Assembly (NCBI GenBank): GCA_034406715.1
Contig: CP137864.1
Coordinates: forward strand, 310,001-374,000
Direction: 5' to 3'
Source: Rhodotorula mucilaginosa
Taxonomy: Eukaryota > Basidiomycota > Microbotryomycetes > Sporidiobolales > Sporidiobolaceae
Length of the DNA stretch: 64,000 nucleotides
Shown: piece by piece, positions 1 to 11,007 of the stretch
How the letters are laid out: every line of letters begins with the position of its first letter
How positions within the stretch are numbered: the stretch's first letter is position 1
Translations under genes and position numbers: made by a program
Notes under the pieces: generated by a model
Seen by the model: only the letters and a program-made list of their open reading frames with translations
Databases searched by the model: none
Told to the model about the DNA's origin: nothing

Positions 1-126
1 ACCCCAACTACCACGGTTTACAACAAATTGGCCTGCAGTGAGAAACGAGGTGTCGCGGATATGATATAGCGTGGATGCGTGAAAGAGAGATCGACGACGG
101 GTACATCGGGCTTGGAAAGTGGCGAT

Positions 127-1750
127 CTAGCGGGAAAAGTGACGATCTTCTCCTTGCTCATGTCCGTTTTGCGGCGGTCGGGAAGGATACACGGGGCGGG
201 TGAGGAGAGGTTGCGGTGGCGGATATTGCGACGATGCGTAGTGCTGGGTGTAGACCATGTCTATCGCAGAAGGAGGAAGGTATTGCGCCCGCGCTGAAGT
301 CGGTGGCGAGATCGAGTCGGATTCTGTGACAGAGGACGAGTGCGACGAGGACCCGCCCGCCGAGCTCGTAGATCGAGCTCCCGAGGACGAAGACGTTGAC
401 GGAGCCGCCGAGAGCTTCGAAGCCTTGTGGGTGTGGCTGTACTGCTTCTCGAGTTTGCGAATGAGGCGCGCGCGACTCGGGCGAGGAGTCATGAGGTGCA
501 AGAGATCCGCTCGTCCGCGTCGAAAGTTGGGATGGGTCCAGCCGGAATAGGTGCTCGCGACTGCGCCAGTCAGGTCGAGAGCAGATCGTAACTGAGAAAC
601 GGTGAAGCGCTGGAATTGATATACCTGGCAGGCGAGTGTTTCTAAGAGATCAGTGCACAAAACGTGGGCGACAAGGAAGGGAGACAGATCGCGCACATTC
701 AACTGGCCTGTTGGGTCGGAACCTCGGTGTCAGCATGACAGGACTTGTTTGGCAGCGAGGCAGCAACACGCACGAGTAAAAGAGTGGATGTTGGTGTGTT
801 GGAACTGTTCGCGCAGGACTTCACTGACAAAGCGGTCGTTGTGAGCGACGAAAAAGGCCTCTCCGGTATGACTGCAAAGATCGGGTCAGCGAGAAACGTC
901 AAGCGGTATGTACACGCCCCACTCACTCCCACAAGATCACGTCCTGATACCGTTCCGGGTCGGAGAGCATGGCGAATATCTTGTACACGAAAGGCTTGAT
1001 CTCCGTAGCTGTCGGATCGTCCTGCGACGGCGAGATCTCGAGTCAGCGTGATGCTCAATCGTACGGCCCGAGGGATGTAAGAAGACGAACGAATGCAGAA
1101 GACGGGTGGTCGTCGGCAGCACCCGCACTATCGCCGACGACGAGACCGCTCGAACGGCGTCTCTGGTGAGCGCGTAAATTGTTTTCCGGCTGCGCTTGTG
1201 TATGCAGTGCGCCGTGTATCGGGTCAGACGGGTCCGCAACGCCAGGCTGGTGCGGAAAGTCGGTTTCGGAAGAGGCCCATCTCGCCGACTCGACAGACGC
1301 AAACACGGTTCCGCGATGGTGCAGCTCGTGCGGTTGCGGCGGCAGAGCGTGCTGCTGATCGGAGGCGTAAGGCGGGAACTGCGGATCATCGCCGTACGGG
1401 ATTTGATGCCCGCCGTCGCCGGGTGGCGGGATCGAGTCGGCCTCTACTACGGCGCCCTGCTGAGCATAGTGCGCGCCGCTACACTGTCCGTAGTCTGAAT
1501 AGTCGGCGTATGCGTGCGCCGGCGGGTCCGAATACGCGTAGGGGTACTGGATCGAGGGCTGCCGTCCCTGCTCGTCCGCGGTTGCTGCCGCAGCTGCAGG
1601 AGAGAACTCCGCCAAGTCGCGCCCGCTGCCACCTCGATGCATCGGGCTACGCTCGCTGATAAGCGGAAAGGGATTGCCAAGCTTGAGTAGAGCTGTAGTG
1701 GCCTGCGCTGCTGCTGGAAAGGAACGGATCTCAGAGTTGAGTGGCGTCAT
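127..1750 (-). CDS. HSF-type DNA-binding protein, paralogue 1
   Basis: Predicted nuclear transcription factor with a heat-shock-factor-type winged helix. Five exons: 1750-1065, 1021-927, 871-774, 707-697 and 624-127. The spliced protein shows PFVYKIFAMLSDPERYQD, then ILWDHTGEAFFV, then SFTRQLNVYQFQRF across the junctions, and finally GWTHPNFRRGRADLLHL. These match helix 1, the strand, the recognition helix and the wing of HSF domains. The domain sits in the middle of the protein, after about 230 residues rich in Pro, Ala, Tyr and Gln. A Ser-rich tail follows. I see no clear HSF heptad-repeat trimerisation domain after the DNA-binding domain, so it may be an HSF-like or Skn7/Sfl1-like regulator rather than Hsf1. 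The first ATG is at 1750. The frame stays open upstream to 1786 without an ATG, so an upstream exon is possible. It pairs with the gene at 3195-4647. Confidence 0.72.
697..707 (-). other. 11-nt microexon in HSF-type gene 1
   Basis: The sequence GCCAGTTGAAT read on the minus strand lies between an acceptor ending AACAG and a donor starting GTGCGC. Together with the last base of the previous exon it encodes Arg-Gln-Leu-Asn, the invariant core of the HSF recognition helix. Skipping it would remove DNA-contacting residues and shift the frame. Confidence 0.7.
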
Positions 1751-3194
1751 GCCGCGATCTTCGTTCAGCGCCGAATAAACCTCCACTTCCGTCCGAAATC
1801 TTCGCTTTCTCAGCGACTTTTCGCCACAGCTTGGCTGCCGAATTCGATTTCAAATTACCAAATTGGGAGTTTGTGGATCTGCCGAACCTCGCCGCTTCCG
1901 GCATCGGAGCCGCCTTTCCGTAGATCTGTCGATCCCTCCCTGGGACCAAGCTCGACGACACGACGGTCGGACGAGTCGAAGCACACGCGAGAAGTCGCGG
2001 CCAGCCGACGAAAGCCACGCGCTTGCAACACTAGCAGTCTAACTTATGGTGCAGCTTCACTCCTGAGCGGGAGCAGCAGGTCAACAGTCCTTGCTGCAGA
2101 ACCCCGGAGCATCTTTGAGCTGCAGCTGATGCGCCACTGCGCCAGACGAGCTCACCTCGTTCGGCGCCTCCTCGCCGACAAGTGGGTTTTCTTTGTCCGT
2201 ATACGGTACAGCTGATTACACACAACGAAACCACGGCAAATCGCCGTGGGTGCTACGCTCAGCCGGTACCTGCGTTGCGCATCAAGGAGTACTTCTGGCA
2301 CCGCTCTCTTCCGCCGTGCCTCGAACCGTCGGACCCAGCTGCAGGTTCCATGCACATGTTCCTCTGGCAATATGCCAAGGTCTGCAGAGAACTCCGGCAC
2401 GGGTTCGACATTTTTTCGTCAGCTCTAGGCTTTCAACGACGATCCCTTCCGTCGAGCTTGCTTCGCGAGCGTCTCGATATCCTGCAAGGCAGCTTGCCAC
2501 CCGTAACTAGCCGTTCCGCCGTCTCCAGCTTCGTGAAAGTGGCTCAGAACCCGGACTTTGCAGGACCCGGAGCTGGACCCTCGAGCTCATTCCGGTTGCA
2601 GGAGAACGAGCTCATTCCGGTTGCAGGAGAACGGAGGAGACACCTCCGAAGAGAAAGCTGGGATTCAATTCGCGTAAGGCCGAGCGGCGCGGTCGCGATG
2701 CTGTCACTGTACTCATCCTCACACCGACCGAGACATTTGTCAATATAGAACCGGACGCGCGACGAAAAATGCGCAGCAGTGACAGCACACTGTAGCCGAG
2801 GGCTGCGTTCCGAGTCGATGGCCATCGAGCGTCTGAGAAATTGGCCCCCGTATCATACGGGACGGAGCTTGATTCCCATGAAGCGAAAAGAAAGACCAGT
2901 AGTATACAGTAAGTAAGTTAGCCAGTGATGCGTTTTGCTGAGCACAAGAAAGTGAGAAGGCCGCGATCTCTAAAAAGCTCACACGCGGGTAACTACAAGG
3001 CAAGAGTAATGCAGTATGTACGCAGCAGGGCTTCGAAGGGGGAGCCTACGTAATGACAAATCGACAATGCTCCAGACGACATTCAACATCTTACCGCACT
3101 ATATACAAGGCAAAAGCAAGCCACCTCGAGACACTCACACTCGGGTGTAAAGCGCAGTGTCGCCCCCCCGCGCCTCCTCTCCCGAGCGCCTTCC
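1751..3194. other. Intergenic stretch between the two HSF-type genes
   Basis: About 1.4 kb. It holds the 5' flank of HSF-type gene 1 and the 3' flank of gene 2. Open frames occur on both strands, the longest about 190 codons at 2182-2748 (plus). None shows a recognisable domain or a conserved splice pattern, so I call no gene here. Confidence 0.5.
2582..2631. repeat. Perfect 25-bp tandem duplication
   Basis: Two identical adjacent 25-bp units, 2582-2606 and 2607-2631, each starting CGAGCTCATTCCGG. Probably a recent replication-slippage duplication in non-coding DNA. Confidence 0.9.
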
Positions 3195-4647
3195 TCACGG
3201 CGCATAGACTCCAGGCAACCCGGTCCGATCGCAACGCGACAGAGTCTTGTCGGGCGGGAAGACTGCCGAGTAATTTTCCGGTGTCGTCGGCGAAGCGGTG
3301 GTCGTCGCGGTCGTCGCGCTCGAACTCGAATCGTACCCCGCCGACACGGTCGACGACACCGTCTCGATCGACTCGCGGCGCCCGTGGGGGCTGATCTCGT
3401 AGGGCCGGAGCTCACCCCACCAAGTTGCCGGTGCGGCGAAATCGAGCGGTGCCGAACGGGTCATGGATTCGACGGCGGCGGCGGCGGTCGCACGAGCTTT
3501 GCGTTCACGCGCTTCCGACTCGCGGGCAATCTTGTCGTGCTTCTGGGCCTTCTTCATCTGGCGGGCGCGAGACGGCCGGGGGTTGAGGAGATGGAGGGAA
3601 GACTTGTCGCCGCGCTTGAAGAGGTCGTGTTGCCACCCGCTGTAGCCGGTCTGATCCGCAACGTCGATACGCGATGCGAGTTCTGAGCTCGATAGCCGCC
3701 GGAAGCCGTAGACCTGTTCAGACGCGCGCAGGGCAGATGTCAGTACAAACGGAATTCTGCCGAGCTCAGCTCGGAGAAAGGCGCGGAGCGGAAAGAGACG
3801 GACGTTCAGCTGGCCTGTTTGTGCGGGAAGCATACGCAAGTCAGCTTTCCGGCAAGTACTGCGAGTGGCTACGCAAGAGAGTACGTACGAGTAAAGCTAG
3901 CCAATGTGCCGTGACCGAACAAGCGCGGGAAGACCTCGCCAGTCAAGCGCTTGCTCGCATTGAGAATGAAGGCTTCGCCGGCCGCGTCCCAGACGATGCA
4001 GTCTTGATAGGTCTCCGGACGAGCAAGCAGATGAGCAAGCTTGGCGATGAACGGCTTGACGCGCGGCGTCAACCCGATCGGACCGTCCACGACGCTCTGC
4101 AGACGGGGAAGACAATGAGACGCCCAAGGTCAGCGTCGTCATACTGCTGGGAAGACAGTTCGTAGTCTCGAGTGGCGCTCACCTCGGTCTCGAATTCTCC
4201 GCCGGATGCGCGACGCAGGGGTCGAAGACTGGGCTGCTCGGGCGAGTCGAGCACCGTCGGGAACGACGTGAGGTATTGCCCTACGGTCAGGCCTTCAGGA
4301 GACGGCATCGATGCAGTGTGCGCAGGGAGACCGAGCGTCGCAAGGGGCGAAAGGCTCAAGTTCGAAGGACCAGGCGGCTCAAGTGGGGAAGGGGCGATGC
4401 GGTGGTCGAACGGCCGCGCGGACGAGGACGGCTGGAGATGTGCGACCCAGCGTGAGCTCTCGACGGCGCCGGACAGGGTCGGGAGGTGTTCGGGCTGGAG
4501 AGTGAGGTCATTCCAGGCGCTCGCGCCTTGCCGGAACGGCGAGTGGCGTCGGTCGTCGGCGGACGAATCGTGGTAGACGTCTGACGGCGAGATGCTGGCT
4601 TGCTCGAGGGCGGCGCCGGTCATGTGAGTGAATGGCGGGCACTGCAT
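3195..4647 (-). CDS. HSF-type DNA-binding protein, paralogue 2
   Basis: Second HSF-type winged-helix protein, same strand, 1.4 kb upstream of paralogue 1. Exons are 4647-4183, 4096-3889, 3814-3804 and 3713-3195. The domain reads VKPFIAKLAHLLARPETYQD, IVWDAAGEAFILNASKRL, SFTRQLNVYGFRRL and GWQHDLFKRGDKSSLHL. It is preceded by about 150 residues rich in Ser and Pro. Both paralogues follow the wing with the same motif PRPSRAR, which differs from the usual HSF ending. The intron before the domain and both introns around the 11-nt microexon are shared with paralogue 1. The intron after Trp-Asp in paralogue 1 is absent here. Start chosen at the ATG at 4647. The open frame extends further 5' only through non-ATG codons. 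Confidence 0.72.
3804..3814 (-). other. 11-nt microexon in HSF-type gene 2
   Basis: GCCAGCTGAAC on the minus strand, flanked by an acceptor ending AAACAG and a donor starting GTCCGT. It encodes the same Arg-Gln-Leu-Asn core at the same position and phase as the microexon at 697-707. Confidence 0.7.
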
Positions 4648-5038
4648 AGTTGCGGTGAGCGCACAGCAGACGTCGAAGAGCGAGGGAAGCGATGAGCAGC
4701 AGTGGCGCTCGGGAGCTGCCGAAAATGTGGGACTTTTTCTTAAATTTGCGATGACCGCAGCGCGAAACGAAGCGATAGCTTGATTTCGGCGAATGCCGAG
4801 CCACACCTGATGCGTACGTATGATGAAGATTCAAAGCCAACCGTCGCGTGAGGAAACCTGTGCGGGCCGGTTAAGGGCAGCCTCTATTGACAGCGAGGGT
4901 TCGCGATGGAAGAAAATCTTAAGCGTACATAATGTTGACTGAATGGGCAGATTCCCAGCTGAGTTGAGAGCTGCAGCGCTCTTCCAATTATGCAAGTAGT
5001 GCAAAGAGCTGAGAGTGTGACAGGGGGCAGCGTCCGCC

Positions 5039-5383
5039 TCATCGCGAGAGGATCGCGGCGCTTGATCTCGGCGGGGTGCTGCGGATGCTGAGCGCTTCAG
5101 TTTGCGCCATCGTCCGCGGCAGCGGGATACTGAGGAGGTCGGAACGAGCATGGAGCTGCAGCTGTGGTCGTACATGTGGGTAGGAAGTCAAGAGGTGGCT
5201 TCCCTCGTACTCCGATATCTCTCCTCCCTCGGATTCGGCCTCGACCTTTTCGACGATCTTGTCTCGCGTGTCCGGACTCTCGCCGGGAGACGCAACCGCG
5301 TCGCGCTGCAACGTCGACCTCGATCTGACCTTCGATGCATGCAGCTGCGTGCACCGTCTCTTTGCTTCCTGCTGTTCATGCAT
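5039..5383 (-). CDS. Hypothetical small protein (doubtful)
   Basis: An ATG-started frame of about 114 codons with the GC-rich third positions usual in this genome. It contains an acidic stretch (DKIVEKVEAESEGGEISEYE). I do not recognise any family. It lies just upstream of HSF-type gene 2 on the same strand. It could be a small gene, an upstream exon, or chance. A competing plus-strand frame (5259-5876) overlaps it and has no recognisable content either. Confidence 0.22.
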   Translation of the reverse strand: MHEQQEAKRRCTQLHASKVRSRSTLQRDAVASPGESPDTRDKIVEKVEAESEGGEISEYEGSHLLTSYPHVRPQLQLHARSDLLSIPLPRTMAQTEALSIRSTPPRSSAAILSR

Positions 5384-6353
5384 GCATATGCTAGGCCACC
5401 GTCGAGAAGCGAACGGGCTGAACGCAGTGCTCCGCTCACGCAGCTGCGACGTCGATCGGACTCGCTTGATCACCGACGACCACCAGCTGGAGGGACTCGC
5501 TGGTTGCGCAGCGGCCGCGACAGCCAGTGCCGACGCTCTTGCTGTCTGCCCTTTTCTGGCTTGGCCGACCGTGGTGCAATGCACTCCTGCCGACCACTCT
5601 TCCGCGACGAGTCGTGAGGGCTACTCGAAAACTGCCGGCCATTCTCGTCGCGACTTTGACCGACTGAAACGCTTTCTCCGCGCTGTCGACAGAGCCCTTT
5701 CACCCGCCTTCGTTCTTCGACGTACCGGCTCCATGAAAGCCACTCATCCGTCGCGGACCGCCCTCGTCGCTCTCTCTCTTGGCCGCCCTCTCGCTTTGCT
5801 GAGGGGGGTTCTGTTCGCGCAAGATTCGGACTGCTTCGGACGTCGCTATCTTCGCGCGGGGAGACGGGGGCTTTAATGCATCTCGCCAGGGCGTGCGAGC
5901 AATCGCGGACGGTTAGCAAGATACGGCTCCGGCGGGGCGAGCCCGTCCGAGCTGGAACCCTCCAGTATGATCAATAGCCAAGAGGGCTCGGAACGACTCA
6001 ATGAGCTCAGTGTACTCCAGATTGCGTTCTCCCGCATCGTGGGAAGATAAGATTACGGTGGGCTCTAGATCGCGGGGGACTTCTCCGTTCCGTTTCGGTC
6101 GGCCTTCGAGATCTGCTTACGGCCTAGTCCTTATACGTACATACCAGTCCTTTTGCAAGATCGGCAGTTCACTCTGCGTCCACCTGGCAACGAAGTGAAA
6201 GCGTTGTTTCCGGTCGGGGTCTCCGATTTCTCTCGCAAAGACGCCGCTGATGGAGGAACATGTGGGAATGTAGAAAAGGTGCAACAAGGTGGTCGGAAAA
6301 AGAAGAGAGATACGGTACATGACAGCGGCGCCGGCGCGCCAGAAGGTCCCCGC
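5384..6353. other. Intergenic, no supported gene
   Basis: About 1 kb between the doubtful small frame and the 3' end of RPF1. Several overlapping open frames on both strands, none with a recognisable motif. Confidence 0.4.
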
Positions 6354-8340
6354 TCAAAGGAAGAACTTGCGCCGCGAGACTTGCATACGAGCCTGCACAC
6401 GTGCCAAATGATGTCAGTAATGCGAAGGAGTGCAGCCGCGAAGCGACGATTACGACTCACATCCCAGTTCCACTCGCGGCGCTTGGCGCCTTCCCGCACT
6501 CCTCCCTCTCCCTTGCCGGCGTGCCACGTGTGTCCAACCGTATCGAACGCGCTCTTCAACTCGGGGTTCTTCTTCTTGCCCGCCATCGGCAGCGGCACCG
6601 CTTCCGGTTCCGGCGAGTCCGAGTCCGAGTCGGGAGGCGGGTTCAGCAGAGCGTGGTACGGCTTCTTGCGCACGCGCGGCGTCGACCGAGGCCGCTTCTT
6701 CGAGTTGTCGCCATTTGCGGAGGACGGGAGAGGCTCGTCCGCAAAGGCAGACTTGCCGGCCGCTTCAGTCTCGATGGCCGCCGTCGGGTCCTCGAGGTTT
6801 GTGAAGTTGGGCTGGCCGGCCGCATCGGTTTCGTCGAAACCGATCGCCTTCTTCGCCGCAGCTTCTGCCTCGGCGTCGTCGTCCTCTTCCTCGTCGTGGA
6901 TGTCCTCGTCGTCGATCGCCATGCCCTCCTCGTCCTCTGCGCCGCCTCCCGCCAACTCGTCGTCCTCGCCATCGCCGCCTTCAGCGCGCTCGCCGTACTC
7001 TGTCGCCTGCTCGCCCGTCGCGGCCTCGTGTTTCTCGCGCGCTTCACGCTCGTGTCCGGTCTCGCCAAGCTGGCCCCTCCGGATCCACCTCATCTTGAGC
7101 GTAAACTGCGGGCCAATCTCCTGGAACCGCGTTTTGACCGTGTCGTCAATCTCGTCCTCTGGATTCGGCTCGGTGATCCGTGCCACATCCGACTGCTTCT
7201 TGGTCTTGCCGAGGCGGTGCGACTTGAGCGCAAACATGTAGCGGTACCGCCGAACAAAGACAAAGTCGCGAGAGTTTTGCGCGAGGACGACTTGGCGACC
7301 TTGGAAGCCTTGCCGTTGCAGCTTGGCCGCTTGGGAGGGAGGGAGGAAGAGTTGAGAGAGGAGCGTAGCGAGCGAGAGACCAAGAGGAGTCGCAAAGTGG
7401 TTCAGGACGAGTTCGGGAGGATGCGAAGTCGGCTTAGCGTGGCCCTGCGATGCGGAAGATAACCAGTCAGACAGAAACCCTCGATACCGACTTTGGAGTA
7501 AGATATACATACAGGGATATCCTTGCAAAGAGTGATTCCGGTCAGGCGGAAATGGGCAGTAGGACCGTAAGGAAGGAGCGAGACCGTGAGCGAGGCTGCA
7601 GCAGGAAGGCAAGGTCAGTTCGCCAGCTAGGATATAGAGGATCTCGCCAAAAGAAACTCACTGGGCTTGGCGTGGTCTTCTCCGACGACCATGATGGCGC
7701 CGTAGCCTCGTTTCCGTGCCCACCGCGCCACCCTCCCGAGTTCAAACTTGGGACTCCTCCTCGGCACGACGTCAGCGCGCGTCTTGCCTCCGAGTAGCGC
7801 CTGCAAATCTTCCAGGAATCCCCTTGTGTGCGGAGTAGGCGGCTTGCCCGGGCTGGTCGTGATGAGAACTTTGGGTTCGGGAGGAGGAAGTTCTGAAGTC
7901 GACGCTTCGGGCGCAGCGGCGTTGGTCGGGAACAAGTTGGAGAGCGAGCCCATGTCGACCGTCACGTCTCCAGTCTCCTCGTTGACGGAGACGGGCGCAG
8001 GCCGGGTACGCGGATCAGCATACTCGCCATCCTCGTCGCCGAGCCATTCGCGCGTGTTTTCGATGGTCCGCGGGATGCCTGTACGCGAGCGTGTGAGTCA
8101 GTCTGGCGCGACAAAGCCAGTGCAACGCTTGACAGCGTCTAGAACAGTCGCCTATAGATCGCGTACTGCTGGCCGGACGAACTCACCTCGCTCGACGGTC
8201 TCTCCCCGCGCCTCTGCCTCTTTGCGGGCGATACGCTTCTTGAGCTTGGCCTGCTTGAGCTCCTTCTTGCGCTTCTGGTTCAGGTCGCCTCGCACGACCT
8301 TGTTGCGCACGCGCGAGATGTCGGCAGCCTTGAGCGGCAT
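6354..8340 (-). CDS. RPF1: Ribosome production factor 1 (Brix domain)
   Basis: Nucleolar Brix-domain protein needed for 60S ribosomal subunit assembly and 27S pre-rRNA processing (family knowledge). The N-terminus starts MPLKAADISRVRNKVVRGD with a Lys-rich helix, followed by PRTIENTREW and PKVLITTSPGKP. After splicing come LLPYGPTAHFRLTG, NHFATPLGLSLATLLSQLF, FVFVRRYRYMF and IGPQFTLKMRWIRRG, all in family order. Between this and the C-terminal REWNWD lies an unusual insertion of about 180 residues, highly acidic and then basic. A last intron gives the ending ARMQVSRRKFFL. At least four introns. The stop lies at 6354-6356. Confidence 0.9.
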
Positions 8341-8878
8341 CGTTTGCTTTTTCCCGGTCGAAAGCGGATCTCGTTCGTGACCGCTGGCGGGACTGCGTTG
8401 GGGACGATAGGAGGAACTGGCTGGCGCTGTCCGAGTACTCGTAGCTCTCGAGCGTGGCGTGCACGACGTCGGCTTCGGAACTTCTTGCTCAAGCTCACGC
8501 CGCTCCACACTCGCGCTGCACCGCCGCCTCTTTATTTCCATGGAATTAGGTCAAATGCTCGATGCAGATGTGCAGGCTCGCAATGCTCCCAGGCGCCTCA
8601 GACCTACGTTTGATAGTATGTTTGGCATGCTGGCCAGCCGCGGGACAAAATTCTTCTCGAGCTCTCGCACCTGAACAGCTGCTTTCGACAAGCTCGCTTG
8701 TGGCCGGTCTAGATCTCCCAGCAGGCTCACGGTAGAAGCGCGCAAAATGGTGGTACATCATAAGGCTAAGCAAAAACAACACAGTACGCAGTCAAATTGC
8801 CAAAAGACAAGCAGGAAACCCCTCGTAAACCCGACGTCTCGTCAAACCAACACTTCAACAGGCTCGAAAGGCGGGTAT
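8341..8878. other. Intergenic between RPF1 and the TFIIS-like gene
   Basis: Holds the upstream region of RPF1 and the 3' flank of the TFIIS-like gene. I searched the minus strand here for a missing TFIIS zinc ribbon (paired CxxC motifs, the RSADEP loop) and found none. Confidence 0.6.
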
Positions 8879-10523
8879 TTACCGCCCTCCGCCGCGCCAC
8901 ATGACCGACTGGCGCATGTCTTCGGCGACAGACATGGAAGAGAAGCACGCCGCCCTCGTCAGTTGCTGCTGGACCGCTTCGTCGAGCGCCTTTTGTTCCG
9001 CAGTGCGGAAATCCTGCTCCCGGGCGGAGGGGCCATCAGCTTCAGAGAGAGGTGGGCTTTCTCTCGAGGCAACTCACGGCAGGGGACATGTCGACGAGCT
9101 GTTGCGCGCTCAGCGTCCCGCTGACCAAGTCCTGGCGCAGCGAGGGCGTCTTGGCCGACCGGAGGTGCTGGTACAGTGAGCGCATGTGCGGCGTGTACGC
9201 CGCGAGCGCGCCCTCTTTTCCCTTGTCCTTCTCGGCCTTGTCCCAGGTTGCGTTCTCGACGGCGAGGGCGCGCTCGGCGAGGACGGCAGAGGCTGTCGAA
9301 GAGAACGAGATGCTCCGAGGTTAGCCTTCTCACGACGGGACGAGTTTGCAGCCGACAACCGAGACTTACTGGCTTCGGATTCGGACGCGAGCGCGTCGTA
9401 CAGACTCTCACAGCAGCGGAGGCGGTTCTTGTACGCCTTCTGAGGGCACCGAGGCGCCGCGGCAGTCAGGCGGGTCGCAAAATCGACCTTGTCGCTCTTG
9501 TGCGTCCTCGCCGCCTTGTCCTTGTTCTTGTCGTCGTTTTTGACGGCAGCGGGCTCTGGAGTCGTCTCACTCTCTCCGTTGTCGGTCTTGGGCTTCTTGC
9601 ACGCCGGAGGGGAGGTGTCACCCATCTCGTTCGGGGGCGTCGGGCTCTCGGACCGCTTGCGGCGTTGCACAACGGCCGCCGCCTCGGCCGGTTCGGTCGT
9701 CGATGGCGAGCCGTCGGCAGCAAGGGAGGCCGAGGTGACTTGTGGAACGGTGTCCGGGGAGTTCGAGGTGGTCTGCGGAGCAGAGTCGCCATCTGAAGGC
9801 ACCGTGAAGGAGCACAATCAGCTTCAACCAACCATGCGGAGGCCCTAAGGCGCGCTGATCAAAAGATCCAAGATACTTACCCTTCTTCTTGGCGGCGTCT
9901 TTCCCATTACCCTTCTGGTCCGTGACGCCGAGCACATCCTTCCATTTCCCGACAACGCGTTTCGCTTCCTTGACGACGCGCTTGTCGCCACTTTTGCGGG
10001 CGAGCTTGTTCACCGTCATGCCGATCTTGGTCTCCTGCAATGAACCCTGGCGTCAGTCTCGCTCAGTTGGAAAAAGCGGCTCAACGTCCGAAGTCTAAGT
10101 GACTCGATGAGAAGTCATCCACTCCGACATGCAACAAAACGCGACCAACGCACCTTGAGCAACTCCTCGGTCGGCTTGACGCCATGCTCGAGGTCTCTGA
10201 GCAGCTTCAGGCACTCCTGTTTGGGCGCAAAGCAAGGTCTCAGGAATGCTGGAACTCGAGTCCGGTGATGGCTCGTAAGAGAAGACGCGAGATGCCAAAA
10301 GCTGGCGCCCACTCTGCCTCGGCGGTCAACATCGCTCGGCCGGGCTCGGACATGATCCGATCATGTCGCAGACTCGGAGTGCTGCCCCGAGTGTAGTGCA
10401 CCTGAGGCCCGAACACGGGCGCGGCGCGTGCAGACGTGTCGCCGGACTCACCTCGGACTTGTTTTTCTCGTGCGCAGCCAGGAGCGCCTTGCCGAGGCTC
10501 TTGACAGACTCGGCGGTCAACAT
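8879..10523 (-). CDS. TFIIS-like protein without the zinc ribbon
   Basis: Resembles transcription elongation factor TFIIS, which stimulates RNA cleavage by stalled RNA polymerase II. The N-terminal LW domain is clear: MLTAESVKSLGKALLAAHEK, ECLKLLRDLEHG, TKIGMTVNKLARKSGDKRVV and VGKWKDVLG. A charged linker follows, then a central polymerase-binding domain: YKNRLRCCESLYDAL, VLAERALAVENATWDKAEK, MRSLYQHLRSAKTPSLRQDL and LSAQQLVDMSPADF. The protein then ends in SVMWRGGGR and a stop, without the C-terminal zinc ribbon (CxxC...RSADEP...CxxC) that performs cleavage. No such motif lies downstream. Five introns inferred. Either a specialised polymerase-binding paralogue or a derived regulator. A full DST1 is expected elsewhere in the genome. 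Confidence 0.75.
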
Positions 10524-11007
10524 GAGCGCGTTCTTTCACTGGTCTGGACGTGTTTGTGTATCGTCGTTGGAGCGGACAAACTCTGAGTGAGGGCGAGTGA
10601 GTGGAAAGAAGGAAAGAAGGAAAGAAGGGAAGCGACGCGTCTCGAGCCTCGTCGTCCGTCTGTCGGACGTCGGCAACTCGGACTTGGTCTCCTCTTCAGC
10701 TAGTGCGTTTCCACGGACAGAGATGTCCAAATGCCTTTCGCAAACGCGCAGCGGGTCGCACGGACCGCTGCGGGGAAGACAGGAGCCTCGTCTTCGAACA
10801 ACGAATCTCGAAAGTAGGAGTCAGCAAAGGCAGACAGGACCTGGTGAGCAGAAGATAACAGTGCAAGTAGACGACGCGAAATGTACTGTAATATGCGAGT
10901 GATAGAGAGAGAGAGAGAGAGAGGCATGAGGTGAATCACGAGCCAGAGGAAGGTTTTTTGAACATGAACAGGTGCGTGAGGGCGCTCGTGCTTGTACGAA
11001 CGCGCGC
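10524..11007. other. Intergenic with (GA)n microsatellite
   Basis: Upstream region of the TFIIS-like gene and 3' flank of SFC1. Contains a short GA dinucleotide run at about 10904-10923. No gene seen. Confidence 0.6.

Noticed and set aside
6153-7462. Long plus-strand open frames opposite RPF1
   Set aside because: They mirror the acidic, GC-rich RPF1 codons. The minus strand carries a recognisable Brix protein, so these are antisense shadows.
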